Source: Candidatus Coproplasma stercoravium (GTDB taxonomy: Bacteria; Bacillota; Clostridia; Christensenellales; Borkfalkiaceae). From it: a DNA stretch of 59,956 nt. Below, piece after piece: positions 1-7,099 of this stretch. The notes under the pieces are model-generated. The model had not been told where the DNA came from and did not search any database. It saw only the letters and a program-made list of their open reading frames with translations. The DNA lies in NCBI GenBank assembly GCA_018713165.1, contig DVFR01000030.1, positions 1-59,956 on the forward strand, written 5' to 3'. Made by a program: the position numbers and the translations under genes. Each line of letters opens with the position of its first letter. Positions within the stretch are counted from its first letter, which is position 1.

Positions 1-870
1 AAGGGCTTCGGTCTTACAATAGGCAACTGCCTTAGAAGAATACTCCTGTCCGCGCTCCCCGGTGCGGCGGCGCAGGGAATAAGGTTTTTGGACGGCAGCG
101 TAAAGCACGAGTTTTCGGCTGTGCCCGGCGTTAAAGAGGACGTTACGGAGATTATCCTCAACCTCAAAACGCTGGCTATCAAAACCAAAGTTACCGATAA
201 AGATTACGTTAAAGTAGTTCACCTCTATAAAGAGGGCCCCGCCGACGTAAAGGCGAGCGATATCGAGCAGGACGCCGAGATAGAGATTATAAACGGCGAC
301 CAGCACATATGCACCGTCGACGCGGGCGCTAAGATAGACATGGAGATAACCATAGGCAGGGGCAGGGGCTATAAGGGCGCCGACCACACGAGAAGCGACC
401 TTATCGACTACATCCCCATCGACTCCATCTATACCCCTGTTAAAAAGGTCAACTACAACGTTGAAAACACGCGCGTGGGACAGAATACCGACTACGACAA
501 GCTCGTTCTTGAGGTATGGACGAACGGCGCGTTCAGCGCGAAGGAAATCGTCTCCCTCGCCGCTAAAATAATGCAGGACCACATAAGCCTTTTCGTAAAT
601 CTTTCCGATACGATAAAGGGAATGGATATACTCGTTAAAAACGAGGACGACAAGCAGCAGCAGGTGCTCGCCATGGCCATCGAGGACATGGACCTCTCGG
701 TGCGCTCCTACAACTGCTTAAAGCGTGCAAACATACACACAGTCGAAGATTTGACGAGAAAGACGGAAGACGAAATGCTCAAGGTGAGAAACCTCGGACG
801 CAAATCGCTTGACGAAGTTATTTTAAAGCTGCAGTCTTACGGACTTTCGCTCGCTAACAAGGAGGACTAA
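1..870 (+). CDS. rpoA: RNA polymerase alpha subunit (5' end outside window)
   Basis: The reading frame is open from base 1, so the N-terminus lies outside the window; 289 residues are present. The first visible residues (KGFGLTIGNCLRRILLSALP) are the conserved alpha dimerisation segment. The N-terminal assembly domain runs to about residue 225, followed by a linker rich in D/K/Q and a C-terminal helix-hairpin-helix domain (LSVRSYNCLKRANIHTVEDL) that contacts UP-element DNA and activators. It is followed after 4 nt by rplQ, the standard end of the bacterial S10/spc/alpha ribosomal operon. The rplQ ribosome binding site lies within the last codons of rpoA, so the two are probably translationally coupled. 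Confidence 0.97.
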   Translation, partial: KGFGLTIGNCLRRILLSALPGAAAQGIRFLDGSVKHEFSAVPGVKEDVTEIILNLKTLAIKTKVTDKDYVKVVHLYKEGPADVKASDIEQDAEIEIINGDQHICTVDAGAKIDMEITIGRGRGYKGADHTRSDLIDYIPIDSIYTPVKKVNYNVENTRVGQNTDYDKLVLEVWTNGAFSAKEIVSLAAKIMQDHISLFVNLSDTIKGMDILVKNEDDKQQQVLAMAIEDMDLSVRSYNCLKRANIHTVEDLTRKTEDEMLKVRNLGRKSLDEVILKLQSYGLSLANKED

Positions 871-874
871 AAAA

Positions 875-1381
875 ATGCCCGGTAAATTAGGAAGAACTAC
901 CAAGCAGAGAATGGCGATACTCAGGAATCAGGCATCCGAGCTCCTGTGGTACGGCAAAATAAAGACGACTGCGGCAAGGGCCAAAGAGCTTCAGCCGTAC
1001 GTTGAAAAGATAATAACCAAGGCTGTCAATGTTTACGACCTCAACGAAGAGATTGACGTCGTAACCAAAGACAAGAAGGGCAAGGAAGTTACCGTTAAAT
1101 CCATAAAGGATACGCCCAAGAAGCTCGCGGCGCGCCGCGCGATAATGGCAAAGCTGCGCGACCTTCAGGAAGTTAAAGGCTTCTCCGAAAAGAAGTCGGA
1201 GTATAAGGCTCGCACCCAGGACGTTCAGCATCCCCTTATGGAAAAGCTCTTCAACGAGATTGCTCCCAAATACGCACAGCGCAAGGAAGAACTCGGCCAG
1301 GGCGGCGGCTACACCCGCATCTACCTTTTGGGCGAGCGTCGCGGCGACGCTGCCGAAGAGGCAATTATTGAATTAGTATAA
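875..1381 (+). CDS. rplQ: 50S ribosomal protein bL17
   Basis: 168 residues. The start MPGKLGRTTKQRMAILRNQA and the end GGGYTRIYLLGERRGDAAEEA are diagnostic of bL17, which lines the peptide exit tunnel. It is longer than the usual 115-130 residues because of a lysine-rich insertion around residues 50-110 (between the helix ending NVYDL and the segment EIAPKYAQR), a form seen in several Clostridia. The AAGGAGG ribosome binding site at 859-865 overlaps the end of rpoA. It is the last gene of the ribosomal operon; a structured repeat with a terminator-like first hairpin starts 15 nt after the stop codon. Confidence 0.97.
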   Translation: MPGKLGRTTKQRMAILRNQASELLWYGKIKTTAARAKELQPYVEKIITKAVNVYDLNEEIDVVTKDKKGKEVTVKSIKDTPKKLAARRAIMAKLRDLQEVKGFSEKKSEYKARTQDVQHPLMEKLFNEIAPKYAQRKEELGQGGGYTRIYLLGERRGDAAEEAIIELV

Positions 1382-1395
1382 GTGTTCACAAAATA

Positions 1396-1568
1396 GTTCA
1401 CAAAAATGCCGCGCAGGCCGTGCGCGGCATTTTTCGTGAGTTTGAGGAACTAAGTTCCTCTGTCGGCGATTATTAAGTGCCCACGATTATATAATCGCCG
1501 ACATTCACTTCCAGTGAGCCTGCTGCCGCAGCAAATTGAGTCTTGCGGCGCAAGGGAACCTTGCTTGC
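1396..1568 (+). ncRNA. Candidate structured RNA element, copy A
   Basis: A chain of hairpins directly downstream of rplQ. (1) GTTCAC-AAAAAT, a 7-bp GC stem, then ATTTTT-C-GTGAG (1396-1440), terminator-like. (2) GAGGAAC/GTTCCTC (1444-1460). (3) A perfect 12-bp stem, 1462-1473 with 1491-1502, whose loop carries TTAAGTGCCCAC. (4) TCACT/AGTGA (1505-1517). (5) CTGC/GCAG (1520-1531). (6) CTTGC/GCAAG (1542-1554). Then AGGGAACCTTGCTTGC. Copy B at 35884-36057 has nearly the same length, the same loops and linkers (CGTGAGTTTGAG, CAAATTGRGTC, TGCTTGC) and different but still complementary stems. I see no open reading frame in it. It could be a 3'-UTR RNA, a small RNA or a non-autonomous mobile element; I do not recognise the family. 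Confidence 0.55.
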
Positions 1569-1589
1569 AAACGTGATTATATTAAACAA

Positions 1590-1640
1590 TTCACAAAAAT
1601 TCCGTGCAAGCCGTTGCACGGAATTTTTCGTGAGTTTGAG
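1590..1640 (+). repeat. Partial copy C of the structured element (first hairpin only)
   Basis: TTCAC-AAAAAT, then the stem TCCGTGCAA/TTGCACGGA around a GCCG loop, then TTTTTC-GTGAG-TTTGAG. The outer boxes and the GCCG loop match copies A and B, while the GC-rich stem has a third, unrelated but still complementary sequence. After TTTGAG the similarity stops, so hairpins 2-6 are missing here. Confidence 0.5.
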
Positions 1641-1652
1641 TAACGTCACCCG

Positions 1653-1797
1653 TCTCCTTATCCTCCTTTGATTAAGGGGGAATAGGCGAGCGCGGCGGGC
1701 GAAAGGGGATAGATACGCGCCGCCTTTTCTGCGGAACCGGGCTTTCCGACCAGTCCCCCTTTTTAAAGGGGGAACAAAAGGAGGATTCAAGGGGAGA
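1653..1797. repeat. Imperfect inverted-repeat element
   Basis: The left arm holds TCTCC...TCCTCCTTT (1653-1669) and the right arm AAAGGAGGA...GGGGAGA (1777-1797); inside lies a second purine/pyrimidine pair, AAGGGGGA near 1674-1681 with TCCCCCTTT near 1754-1762. The centre is GC-rich and self-complementary. No protein-coding signal is visible. The layout resembles a miniature inverted-repeat element, but I see no second copy in this window to support mobility. Confidence 0.4.
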
Positions 1798-1805
1798 ATT
1801 AAAGA

Positions 1806-2110
1806 GGGGATTGCAGGCGCGCGTCGAAGCCGCGCTCATCACGTTGCCGCAGGCAACTCATCGCTTATATTTACGCGGCGCAATCCCTCAGGCTTGTTTC
1901 GTTCACTACGTCATTTCACAAGCCAGCGTCTCGCCAACGGTGCGGAAATGCCGTTGGCTCGGTCACCGCAAACGCTACTCACTATGCGTTTGCTCATCTC
2001 GCTGCGGCACACACGACGGGTGTCCGTCGTGTTATGAAGTGCCTTACTCGTCCTTCCACAAAGGAGCCTATAATGCGGTATTAATCGCCCCTTTGTCACC
2101 CTTAGCGTAG
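1806..2110. repeat. Dense run of perfect hairpins, no gene
   Basis: At least six stems follow one another: GGGGATTGC (1806-1814) with GCAATCCCT (1880-1888) enclosing GTTGCC-GCA-GGCAAC; GCTTGT/ACAAGC; GCCAACGG/CCGTTGGC; GCAAACGC/GCGTTTGC; CACGACGG-GTGT-CCGTCGTG; CACCCT/AGGGTG. A 99-codon open frame crosses it, but its composition follows the hairpins and it has no ribosome binding site, so I do not call it a gene. Confidence 0.4.
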
Positions 2111-2134
2111 GGTGAAGCCTGTCTTTGCCCCTTT

Positions 2135-2227
2135 GTCATTTCGACTAAGTGAGCGAAAGCGAACGCATGGAGAAATCTCTTAGCCGCAAGGCTGCGGACA
2201 AAGGGCGGGAGTGAGATTTCTCCGTGC
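2135..2227. repeat. GTCATTTCGAC dispersed repeat with inverted arm
   Basis: The core GTCATTTCGACTAAG followed by GGAGAAATCTC (2135-2179) recurs, diverged, at 38657-38696. In this copy GCATGGAGAAATCTC (2165-2179) is mirrored by GAGATTTCTCCGTGC (2213-2227), giving a 15-bp stem (with one G-T pair) around a smaller GC hairpin. Similar GTCATTTCGA...GAGAAATCTC sequences are common intergenic repeats in several gut bacteria; their function is not established. Confidence 0.5.
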
Positions 2228-2267
2228 AAAATTAAGCAAAACAATAGACGATTATATAGAGGTATAA

Positions 2268-2774
2268 ATGTTTTCTCGGCGCAAATTAAAAAAGAGTAAG
2301 GCTGGCTTTACGCTCGTTGAGCTCATAATAGTTATCGCGCTGGTTGCGCTGATAGGCGGCATGGTTTCGGGCTTTATCGTGTTTATGACCAACTATGCCG
2401 GCAACAACGAGCGCCTCGCCGACCGCAACAGCGAGGTTCTTTTGCTGCGCGAAAACATTGATATATGGTTCTCCTATGCCGACAGCGAGAATGCCGGGTT
2501 TACTTTTTCAACAAATTCAGTAGAAGTGACAGGCGGCGACGGCAATGGCATGAGCATATTCCGTGACGAAAGCGGCGACTATGTGTTCAATTACGGCACC
2601 ACATATCCCCAAAGGACGACCACCGTCGACATGACAAACAACGTATCTCTGTACTTTTACCGCGACGGGGACAGCGGTTTTAATAATGCAAACAGCGGCG
2701 CGCTTGTGCGCTTTACCATAAATCTGCCCGCAAGCGGCAACACGTTCGTGTGCGAGGTGGTCTATGAAGATTAA
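2268..2774 (+). CDS. Type IV prepilin / pseudopilin with N-terminal methylation motif
   Basis: 168 residues. A short basic leader (MFSRRKLKKSKA) precedes the class III signal GFTLVELIIVIALVALIGG: the peptidase cuts after G and the new N-terminal F is methylated, with the conserved Glu at mature position 5. One hydrophobic helix (about residues 13-40) is followed by a small polar C-terminal domain with a YFYRDGDSG-type beta region. First gene of the pilus operon; it overlaps the next gene by 11 nt. The weak AGAGGT site precedes the ATG. Because it is single-copy and short it could be a minor pilin or the main (pseudo)pilin; the sequence does not decide. Confidence 0.85.
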   Translation: MFSRRKLKKSKAGFTLVELIIVIALVALIGGMVSGFIVFMTNYAGNNERLADRNSEVLLLRENIDIWFSYADSENAGFTFSTNSVEVTGGDGNGMSIFRDESGDYVFNYGTTYPQRTTTVDMTNNVSLYFYRDGDSGFNNANSGALVRFTINLPASGNTFVCEVVYED

Positions 2775-3255
2775 ACGCCTTTTAAAAGACCGCCGCGGAT
2801 TCACGATAATGGAGGCAGTAATTGCCATTGCGCTCCTTTTAATAGTCACGGGCGCGTTTTTAACCACCTGCATAGTCGCCTCCAACCTGCAACGCCGCAG
2901 TTCGGATACGCTCGCGGCGGGAAATATCGCCTCCGAATTCGTTTCGGCATACAATAATGCCCAGACGGACGGAGCGGACGGGGAAGAGACTCACGACTTT
3001 TTGTATTACCTTTCAGTTTCGCTCGGCTTTGACGTGAGCGGCATTGACGACGGCCCCGACCACACGGTGGAGTATGGCGGTTCAACGCTCACGCTGACGA
3101 TGGAAGAGAACACCCGAACATATGAATACAACACGGGGAATATCCGCATTGAGGCGGTAATATCCTCAAACGAATCGTCCGAAGGGATAGTTGTAAACGG
3201 GTATGTGAACGGCTTTTCGTCCGCCGTGTTCACGTACGAAGGAGGCGCGCAATGA
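2764..3255 (+). CDS. Type IV prepilin / pseudopilin
   Basis: 163 residues. Basic leader MKIKRLLKDRR, then the prepilin motif GFTIMEAVIAIALLLIVTGA with Glu at mature position 5, one N-terminal hydrophobic helix, and a soluble domain of about 120 residues rich in D, T and S. It overlaps the preceding prepilin by 11 nt and the following gene by 4 nt (ATGA), so translation is probably coupled. The substrate of the prepilin peptidase encoded at 4998. The MEAVIAIALL type with a short C-domain resembles PilV/GspI-like minor pilins, but this is inference. Confidence 0.83.
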   Translation: MKIKRLLKDRRGFTIMEAVIAIALLLIVTGAFLTTCIVASNLQRRSSDTLAAGNIASEFVSAYNNAQTDGADGEETHDFLYYLSVSLGFDVSGIDDGPDHTVEYGGSTLTLTMEENTRTYEYNTGNIRIEAVISSNESSEGIVVNGYVNGFSSAVFTYEGGAQ

Positions 3256-3644
3256 AGAGGTTTAAACGCGGCGCGGCTCTCGGGTACGTAATCGCGCTCA
3301 TGCTCGTGATAGCCGCCTTCACCGCACTCATTTTAACGGTCGCAACGCTCGGCGTAAACATGGCGGGCACGCACAGCGACTATCTCGAACGCAAACAGTA
3401 TCTTGACGAAATCGGCAAATTGAGTTATGATATATATGTTACGGGCGACGGCACGGAGCTTACCATTCCCGTAGATAACGAATACGGCTTTACGGTTAAT
3501 ACGGCGGAAGCAGACGGCACTGTTACCATTACCGTGAATACGGCAAGCGGCGGCACGGCACTTACAATAATCTACACACAGCAAAGCGATGGCACTGCAT
3601 ATGAACTTGAAAGATATGTTTACGGGGCTCTCGGCTCCCAATAA
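3252..3644 (+). CDS. Small PilX-like membrane-anchored pilus operon protein
   Basis: 130 residues. Basic start MKRFKRGAALGYVIALMLVIAAFTALILTVATLG: one hydrophobic helix with the GAAL..V..ML pattern of PilX-type N-terminal domains instead of the canonical GFTLxE prepilin motif, and no Glu at position 5. The rest is a short beta-rich region (TVTITVNTASGGTALTIIY). A GGAGG site lies 9 nt upstream of the ATG, within the end of the previous gene. Likely a minor pilus component or assembly factor; cleavage by the prepilin peptidase is uncertain because the site is atypical. Confidence 0.6.
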   Translation: MKRFKRGAALGYVIALMLVIAAFTALILTVATLGVNMAGTHSDYLERKQYLDEIGKLSYDIYVTGDGTELTIPVDNEYGFTVNTAEADGTVTITVNTASGGTALTIIYTQQSDGTAYELERYVYGALGSQ

Positions 3645-4995
3645 AAAACTTCTGATAGGCATAGATATGCGCGCGGGCGCAATCCGGGTCATGCGTTCCG
3701 AAAGGGGGCGCGCCCCTGCGGGCGCCGACAGGCTCGATTTTACCTCGCGCGTTTTTACCGATGAATTTTATGAGGAGTTCAAAAAACTTCTCTCGGACTA
3801 CGTTTCGGAGCACCCCGATTCAAGAGGTATGGCGGCATACGTCGTTCTGCCTGACGACTGCGTCGGGTTCGAAACGTTCAACCTGCCTGCAATGTCGCAG
3901 TTCAAGCTCGGCGCGGCAATCGACGCGGAGCTGAATAACCTCTACGTAAATATGCAAAAAACGCACAAGGTGAACAAGTGCGTGCTTAAAAAGGGCAGGG
4001 ACTACAACGTTTACGGCGCATATTACTTCGATAAAAACATAGTTTCCGAGCTAAACAAAGCCATTGCGGCGGCAAGGCTCTTTCCCCGCGTTACAACCTA
4101 TTCGGGCAACGCGCTCTGCGACGGAGTTTTCGGCATTATGCCCCGTGCGCGCGGCAAGAGCTTTTTGATTGCCGACGTCCGCCGCGACTGCACGAATATC
4201 GCGGTATCGGTGCACGGCAAAACGCTGGGCACGGCGACCATTCCGCACGGGTCTGACTTGTTGCGCGAGGACGAAGTGCAGTCGGAGTATATGATAACCG
4301 ACCACGAGGTCGGCGAAATCGCCGTAATCAACGCGCGCGAGATTGCGCGCGCAAAGTCGCTCACCGTGGCGATTGACGACGATGAGGTGGAGCGCGAACT
4401 CTCCGGCATGGAAACCGCCGAAGAGGAGAGCGGCGAAATTAATGAAGGCGCGGAAGGCGCCGGAAATAATACGGCGGAGGAGCGCGCGCAGGGCGACGAA
4501 CTCACTATAACCGACGACGAGGGTTGGAGCGAAGAGGAGCTCACGCCCGAAGAGGTGGCCGTCGCCGACGACGGCGAAGAGGACGATGACGACGGCTGGA
4601 CGGAGGAGGAAGTTTCCCCCGAAGAGCTTGAAGGAGCGTCCTCGGCGAAGGTCTATAAAAAAACTCCCCGCCGCTATCCCAAATATATGCAGCGCCCCGT
4701 TCCCGACACGGAGGAGGGCATAATTTACGAAAATTTCAGAATAATTTTAAAGTGGCTGCTTTTATATGCCCGCAACGTCGGCTTCACGGAATACGCCCAC
4801 GCGCCCGACTATATCCTCGTGAATATCCCGCGCGTGTTCTATCCGCTTATAACGAAGGCGAACGCCGAAGAGGGCAACAGGGTGCGCCTCGTGCCGCTTA
4901 CAGCCGCCGACAAGGCGTCGGCTGCCGTTAAGGACGATTTGTGGCTTGCGGGCGCGGCTTTTGCCGATAAATACAACAGGGACGGGAACTACTGA
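3589..4995 (+). CDS. pilM: PilM-like actin-fold pilus assembly protein with acidic insert
   Basis: 468 residues from the first ATG. The N-terminus (KKLLIGIDMRAGAIRVM) has the phosphate-1 loop of actin/FtsA/PilM ATPases, and about residues 75-240 contain the PilM-type pattern (VVLPDDCVGFETFNLPAMSQ; FLIADVRRDCTNIAVS as phosphate-2 region). Residues of roughly 260-365 are a very acidic, low-complexity stretch with repeats of GW(S/T)EEE and D/E runs, after which the fold resumes (about 380-460). PilM normally docks PilN and PilB on the cytoplasmic side. The start is uncertain: ATGs at 3589, 3601 and 3616 all overlap the preceding gene and none has a clear ribosome binding site. Confidence 0.7.
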   Translation: MALHMNLKDMFTGLSAPNKKLLIGIDMRAGAIRVMRSERGRAPAGADRLDFTSRVFTDEFYEEFKKLLSDYVSEHPDSRGMAAYVVLPDDCVGFETFNLPAMSQFKLGAAIDAELNNLYVNMQKTHKVNKCVLKKGRDYNVYGAYYFDKNIVSELNKAIAAARLFPRVTTYSGNALCDGVFGIMPRARGKSFLIADVRRDCTNIAVSVHGKTLGTATIPHGSDLLREDEVQSEYMITDHEVGEIAVINAREIARAKSLTVAIDDDEVERELSGMETAEEESGEINEGAEGAGNNTAEERAQGDELTITDDEGWSEEELTPEEVAVADDGEEDDDDGWTEEEVSPEELEGASSAKVYKKTPRRYPKYMQRPVPDTEEGIIYENFRIILKWLLLYARNVGFTEYAHAPDYILVNIPRVFYPLITKANAEEGNRVRLVPLTAADKASAAVKDDLWLAGAAFADKYNRDGNY

Positions 4996-4997
4996 GC

Positions 4998-5867
4998 ATG
5001 GACCCTTATATTCTAGTATGGGTGTATATCCTTGCGGGCGTGTTCGGGCTGTGCGTGGGCAGTTTTTTAAACGTTTTAATATACCGCCTGCCCCGCGGAA
5101 TGAACATTGTGTTCCCCGCCTCGCACTGCACAAACTGCAACTACAAACTAAAATGGTACGATAATATCCCCGTTTTATCATACATAATACTGCGCGGAAA
5201 GTGCCGCAACTGCGGCGCACGCATCTCCCCGCGCTACACCATAGTCGAAATTTTAAACTGCCTCATCTGGCTCGCCTGCGTATGGGCGTTCAACAGTTAC
5301 GGCATAGGCTATATCGTGTGTTCGGCGCTTGCGCTGTCGGCGCTTATCGTCGTGTTTTTCTCCGATTTGGAGACCATGCTCATTCCCGACAGCATGACGA
5401 TAGGCGTTGCGCTGTGCGCGATAGCCGAACTCATTCTCGAAATCTTCGGGCTCGGCATAGGCATAAGCTGGCCCGACAGGTTAATCGGCGGCGTTGCGGC
5501 TTTCGCCGTATTTGCGCTGATATATTTTATCTTCCTCCGCATAAAAAAGCGGGAGGGGCTGGGCTTCGGCGACGTAAAGCTTGTCGGCGCGATAGGGCTT
5601 CTCCTCGGCTGGCAGAGCCTCATTCTCTGCATAATACTTGCGTGCGTGGGCGCGCTCGTAACGGTGCTCATAGTAAACGCGGTGTCATCATTCAAAGCAA
5701 AAAAATCGCCGCCCGATAATGCGGGCGCAGAAGAGAGCGGAGAGGAGAATGAAGAAACTTCGCAGGGCGGAGAATTTCCGTTCGGCCCCTTCCTTGCCGC
5801 CGCGGCGGCGGTGTGCGTATTCTTCGGGCAGACAGTAATACAGTGGTACACGGGTCTCTTTATGTGA
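4998..5867 (+). CDS. pilD: Prepilin peptidase / N-methyltransferase
   Basis: 289 residues, membrane aspartyl protease that cleaves and methylates the prepilins encoded upstream. Seen: N-terminal helix ending GSFLNVLIYRLPRG, zinc-type cysteine pairs C44/C47 and C69/C72 (CTNC, CRNC), then a chain of hydrophobic helices with the two catalytic aspartates: D123 (FSDLETMLIPD) and D192 in GFGDVK. The cytoplasmic loop near residues 232-258 is acidic. The gene begins 3 nt after the pilM-like stop, and pilC follows 8 nt after its stop. All key residues are present, so both activities should be intact. Confidence 0.95.
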   Translation: MDPYILVWVYILAGVFGLCVGSFLNVLIYRLPRGMNIVFPASHCTNCNYKLKWYDNIPVLSYIILRGKCRNCGARISPRYTIVEILNCLIWLACVWAFNSYGIGYIVCSALALSALIVVFFSDLETMLIPDSMTIGVALCAIAELILEIFGLGIGISWPDRLIGGVAAFAVFALIYFIFLRIKKREGLGFGDVKLVGAIGLLLGWQSLILCIILACVGALVTVLIVNAVSSFKAKKSPPDNAGAEESGEENEETSQGGEFPFGPFLAAAAAVCVFFGQTVIQWYTGLFM

Positions 5868-5875
5868 GGTGAACC

Positions 5876-7090
5876 TTGAGAAAGTACAAATACAAGGCAG
5901 TCAACTTAAACGGCAAAAAAATTCAGGGCACTTTCCTCGCCGAAAACGAAAAAGACCTGCGCGAAAAGCTTGCATTGCAGGGGGTATATCTCGTTTCGTC
6001 GAAGGTTACGACCGATAAATCGCCCAACGCCTTTTTCAGCATGACGGGCAAGACGTCCGCGCGCGAGCTTGCCAACTTTGCGCGCCAGTTTTCAATCATG
6101 ATAACTTCGGGCACGTCAATCGTCGATTCGCTCGCCGTGCTCAAAGAGCAGTCGTACACAGGCTATTTCAAAAAGGTGCTCGAACTTGTGTTCGAGGCGG
6201 TGAAATCGGGTCAGCTTCTGTCGGAGGCGATGGGCAAACACAAGAGCGCCTTCCCCAACTTCTTCGTAAGCATGGTGAAGATAGGCGAACTTTCGGGTCA
6301 GCTCGATGCCGTGCTCGTCTCCGTAGCCGACTATCTGGAGTCGGACGAAAAGCTCAAAAGAAAGACGAAGAGCGCGCTCGCCTATCCCATACTTCTTATA
6401 ATTATGGCGATTGCCATAATCGTGCTCGTCGTTGCGTTCGTAATACCCACGTTCCAGCGCTCGCTCGCCTCGCTCGACGTAGAGATGCCGCCGCTCACGC
6501 TCGCGGTTATCGATATAAGCAATTTCTTTACGCAGAACTGGATGTATATCTTCCTCGCGGTGGTGGGCATCGCGCTTCTGTTCATAATTTTCATCCGCAC
6601 CAAACAGGGCAGGCAGCTGTGGGATAAATTCAAATTCCACTGCCCGCTCGTGCGCGGGGTAGTGCGCGGCAACGTCGCTGCACGCTTTTGCAGGGCGTTT
6701 TCCCTGCTTATTGCCGGCGGTATGGACATAGTAGATGCGATGGACGAGGTGCTCGTCGTGTTCGGCAACAAATACGTGGAACAGCAGTTCCGCCGCGCCA
6801 CCGACGACGTCCGCCAGGGCATGAACCTCACCGCCGCGCTCGAAAAGTATAAAATATTCCCGCTCATGCTCACGCAGATGGTCTCCGTCGGCGAAAAGAC
6901 GGGCAAGGTCGACGAAGTTCTCGCCCGTTCCGCCCCGTACTTCGAGAGCCAGGTCGAGCAGGCGCTCACGACCGCCACGAGTTTAATTCAGCCCGTAATT
7001 CTCATAATAATCGGCGCGTGCGTCGGGCTGCTCTTCTACTCGGTATATGCTCCCATCACGGCCGCGCTCGATACCTCGTACGGCAACTAA
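5876..7090 (+). CDS. pilC: Type IV pilus inner-membrane platform protein PilC
   Basis: 404 residues, normal GspF/PilC length. It begins with a YKYKAVNLNGKKIQGTF beta strand followed by two T2SSF domains (about 65-190 and 268-395), each ending in hydrophobic segments; the signatures FARQFSIMITSGTSIVDSL and FCRAFSLLIAGGMDIVDAM are the tandem repeats of this family. TTG start supported by GAGGTG just upstream; no ATG fits. It bridges the PilB ATPase and the pilin assembly site. Confidence 0.95.
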   Translation: MRKYKYKAVNLNGKKIQGTFLAENEKDLREKLALQGVYLVSSKVTTDKSPNAFFSMTGKTSARELANFARQFSIMITSGTSIVDSLAVLKEQSYTGYFKKVLELVFEAVKSGQLLSEAMGKHKSAFPNFFVSMVKIGELSGQLDAVLVSVADYLESDEKLKRKTKSALAYPILLIIMAIAIIVLVVAFVIPTFQRSLASLDVEMPPLTLAVIDISNFFTQNWMYIFLAVVGIALLFIIFIRTKQGRQLWDKFKFHCPLVRGVVRGNVAARFCRAFSLLIAGGMDIVDAMDEVLVVFGNKYVEQQFRRATDDVRQGMNLTAALEKYKIFPLMLTQMVSVGEKTGKVDEVLARSAPYFESQVEQALTTATSLIQPVILIIIGACVGLLFYSVYAPITAALDTSYGN

Positions 7091-7099
7091 GGAGGCGTT

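Noticed and set aside
1811-2110. A 99-codon frame in the hairpin block
   Set aside because: The sequence is explained by successive perfect stems; Cys/Arg/Ser-rich product, no ribosome binding site.
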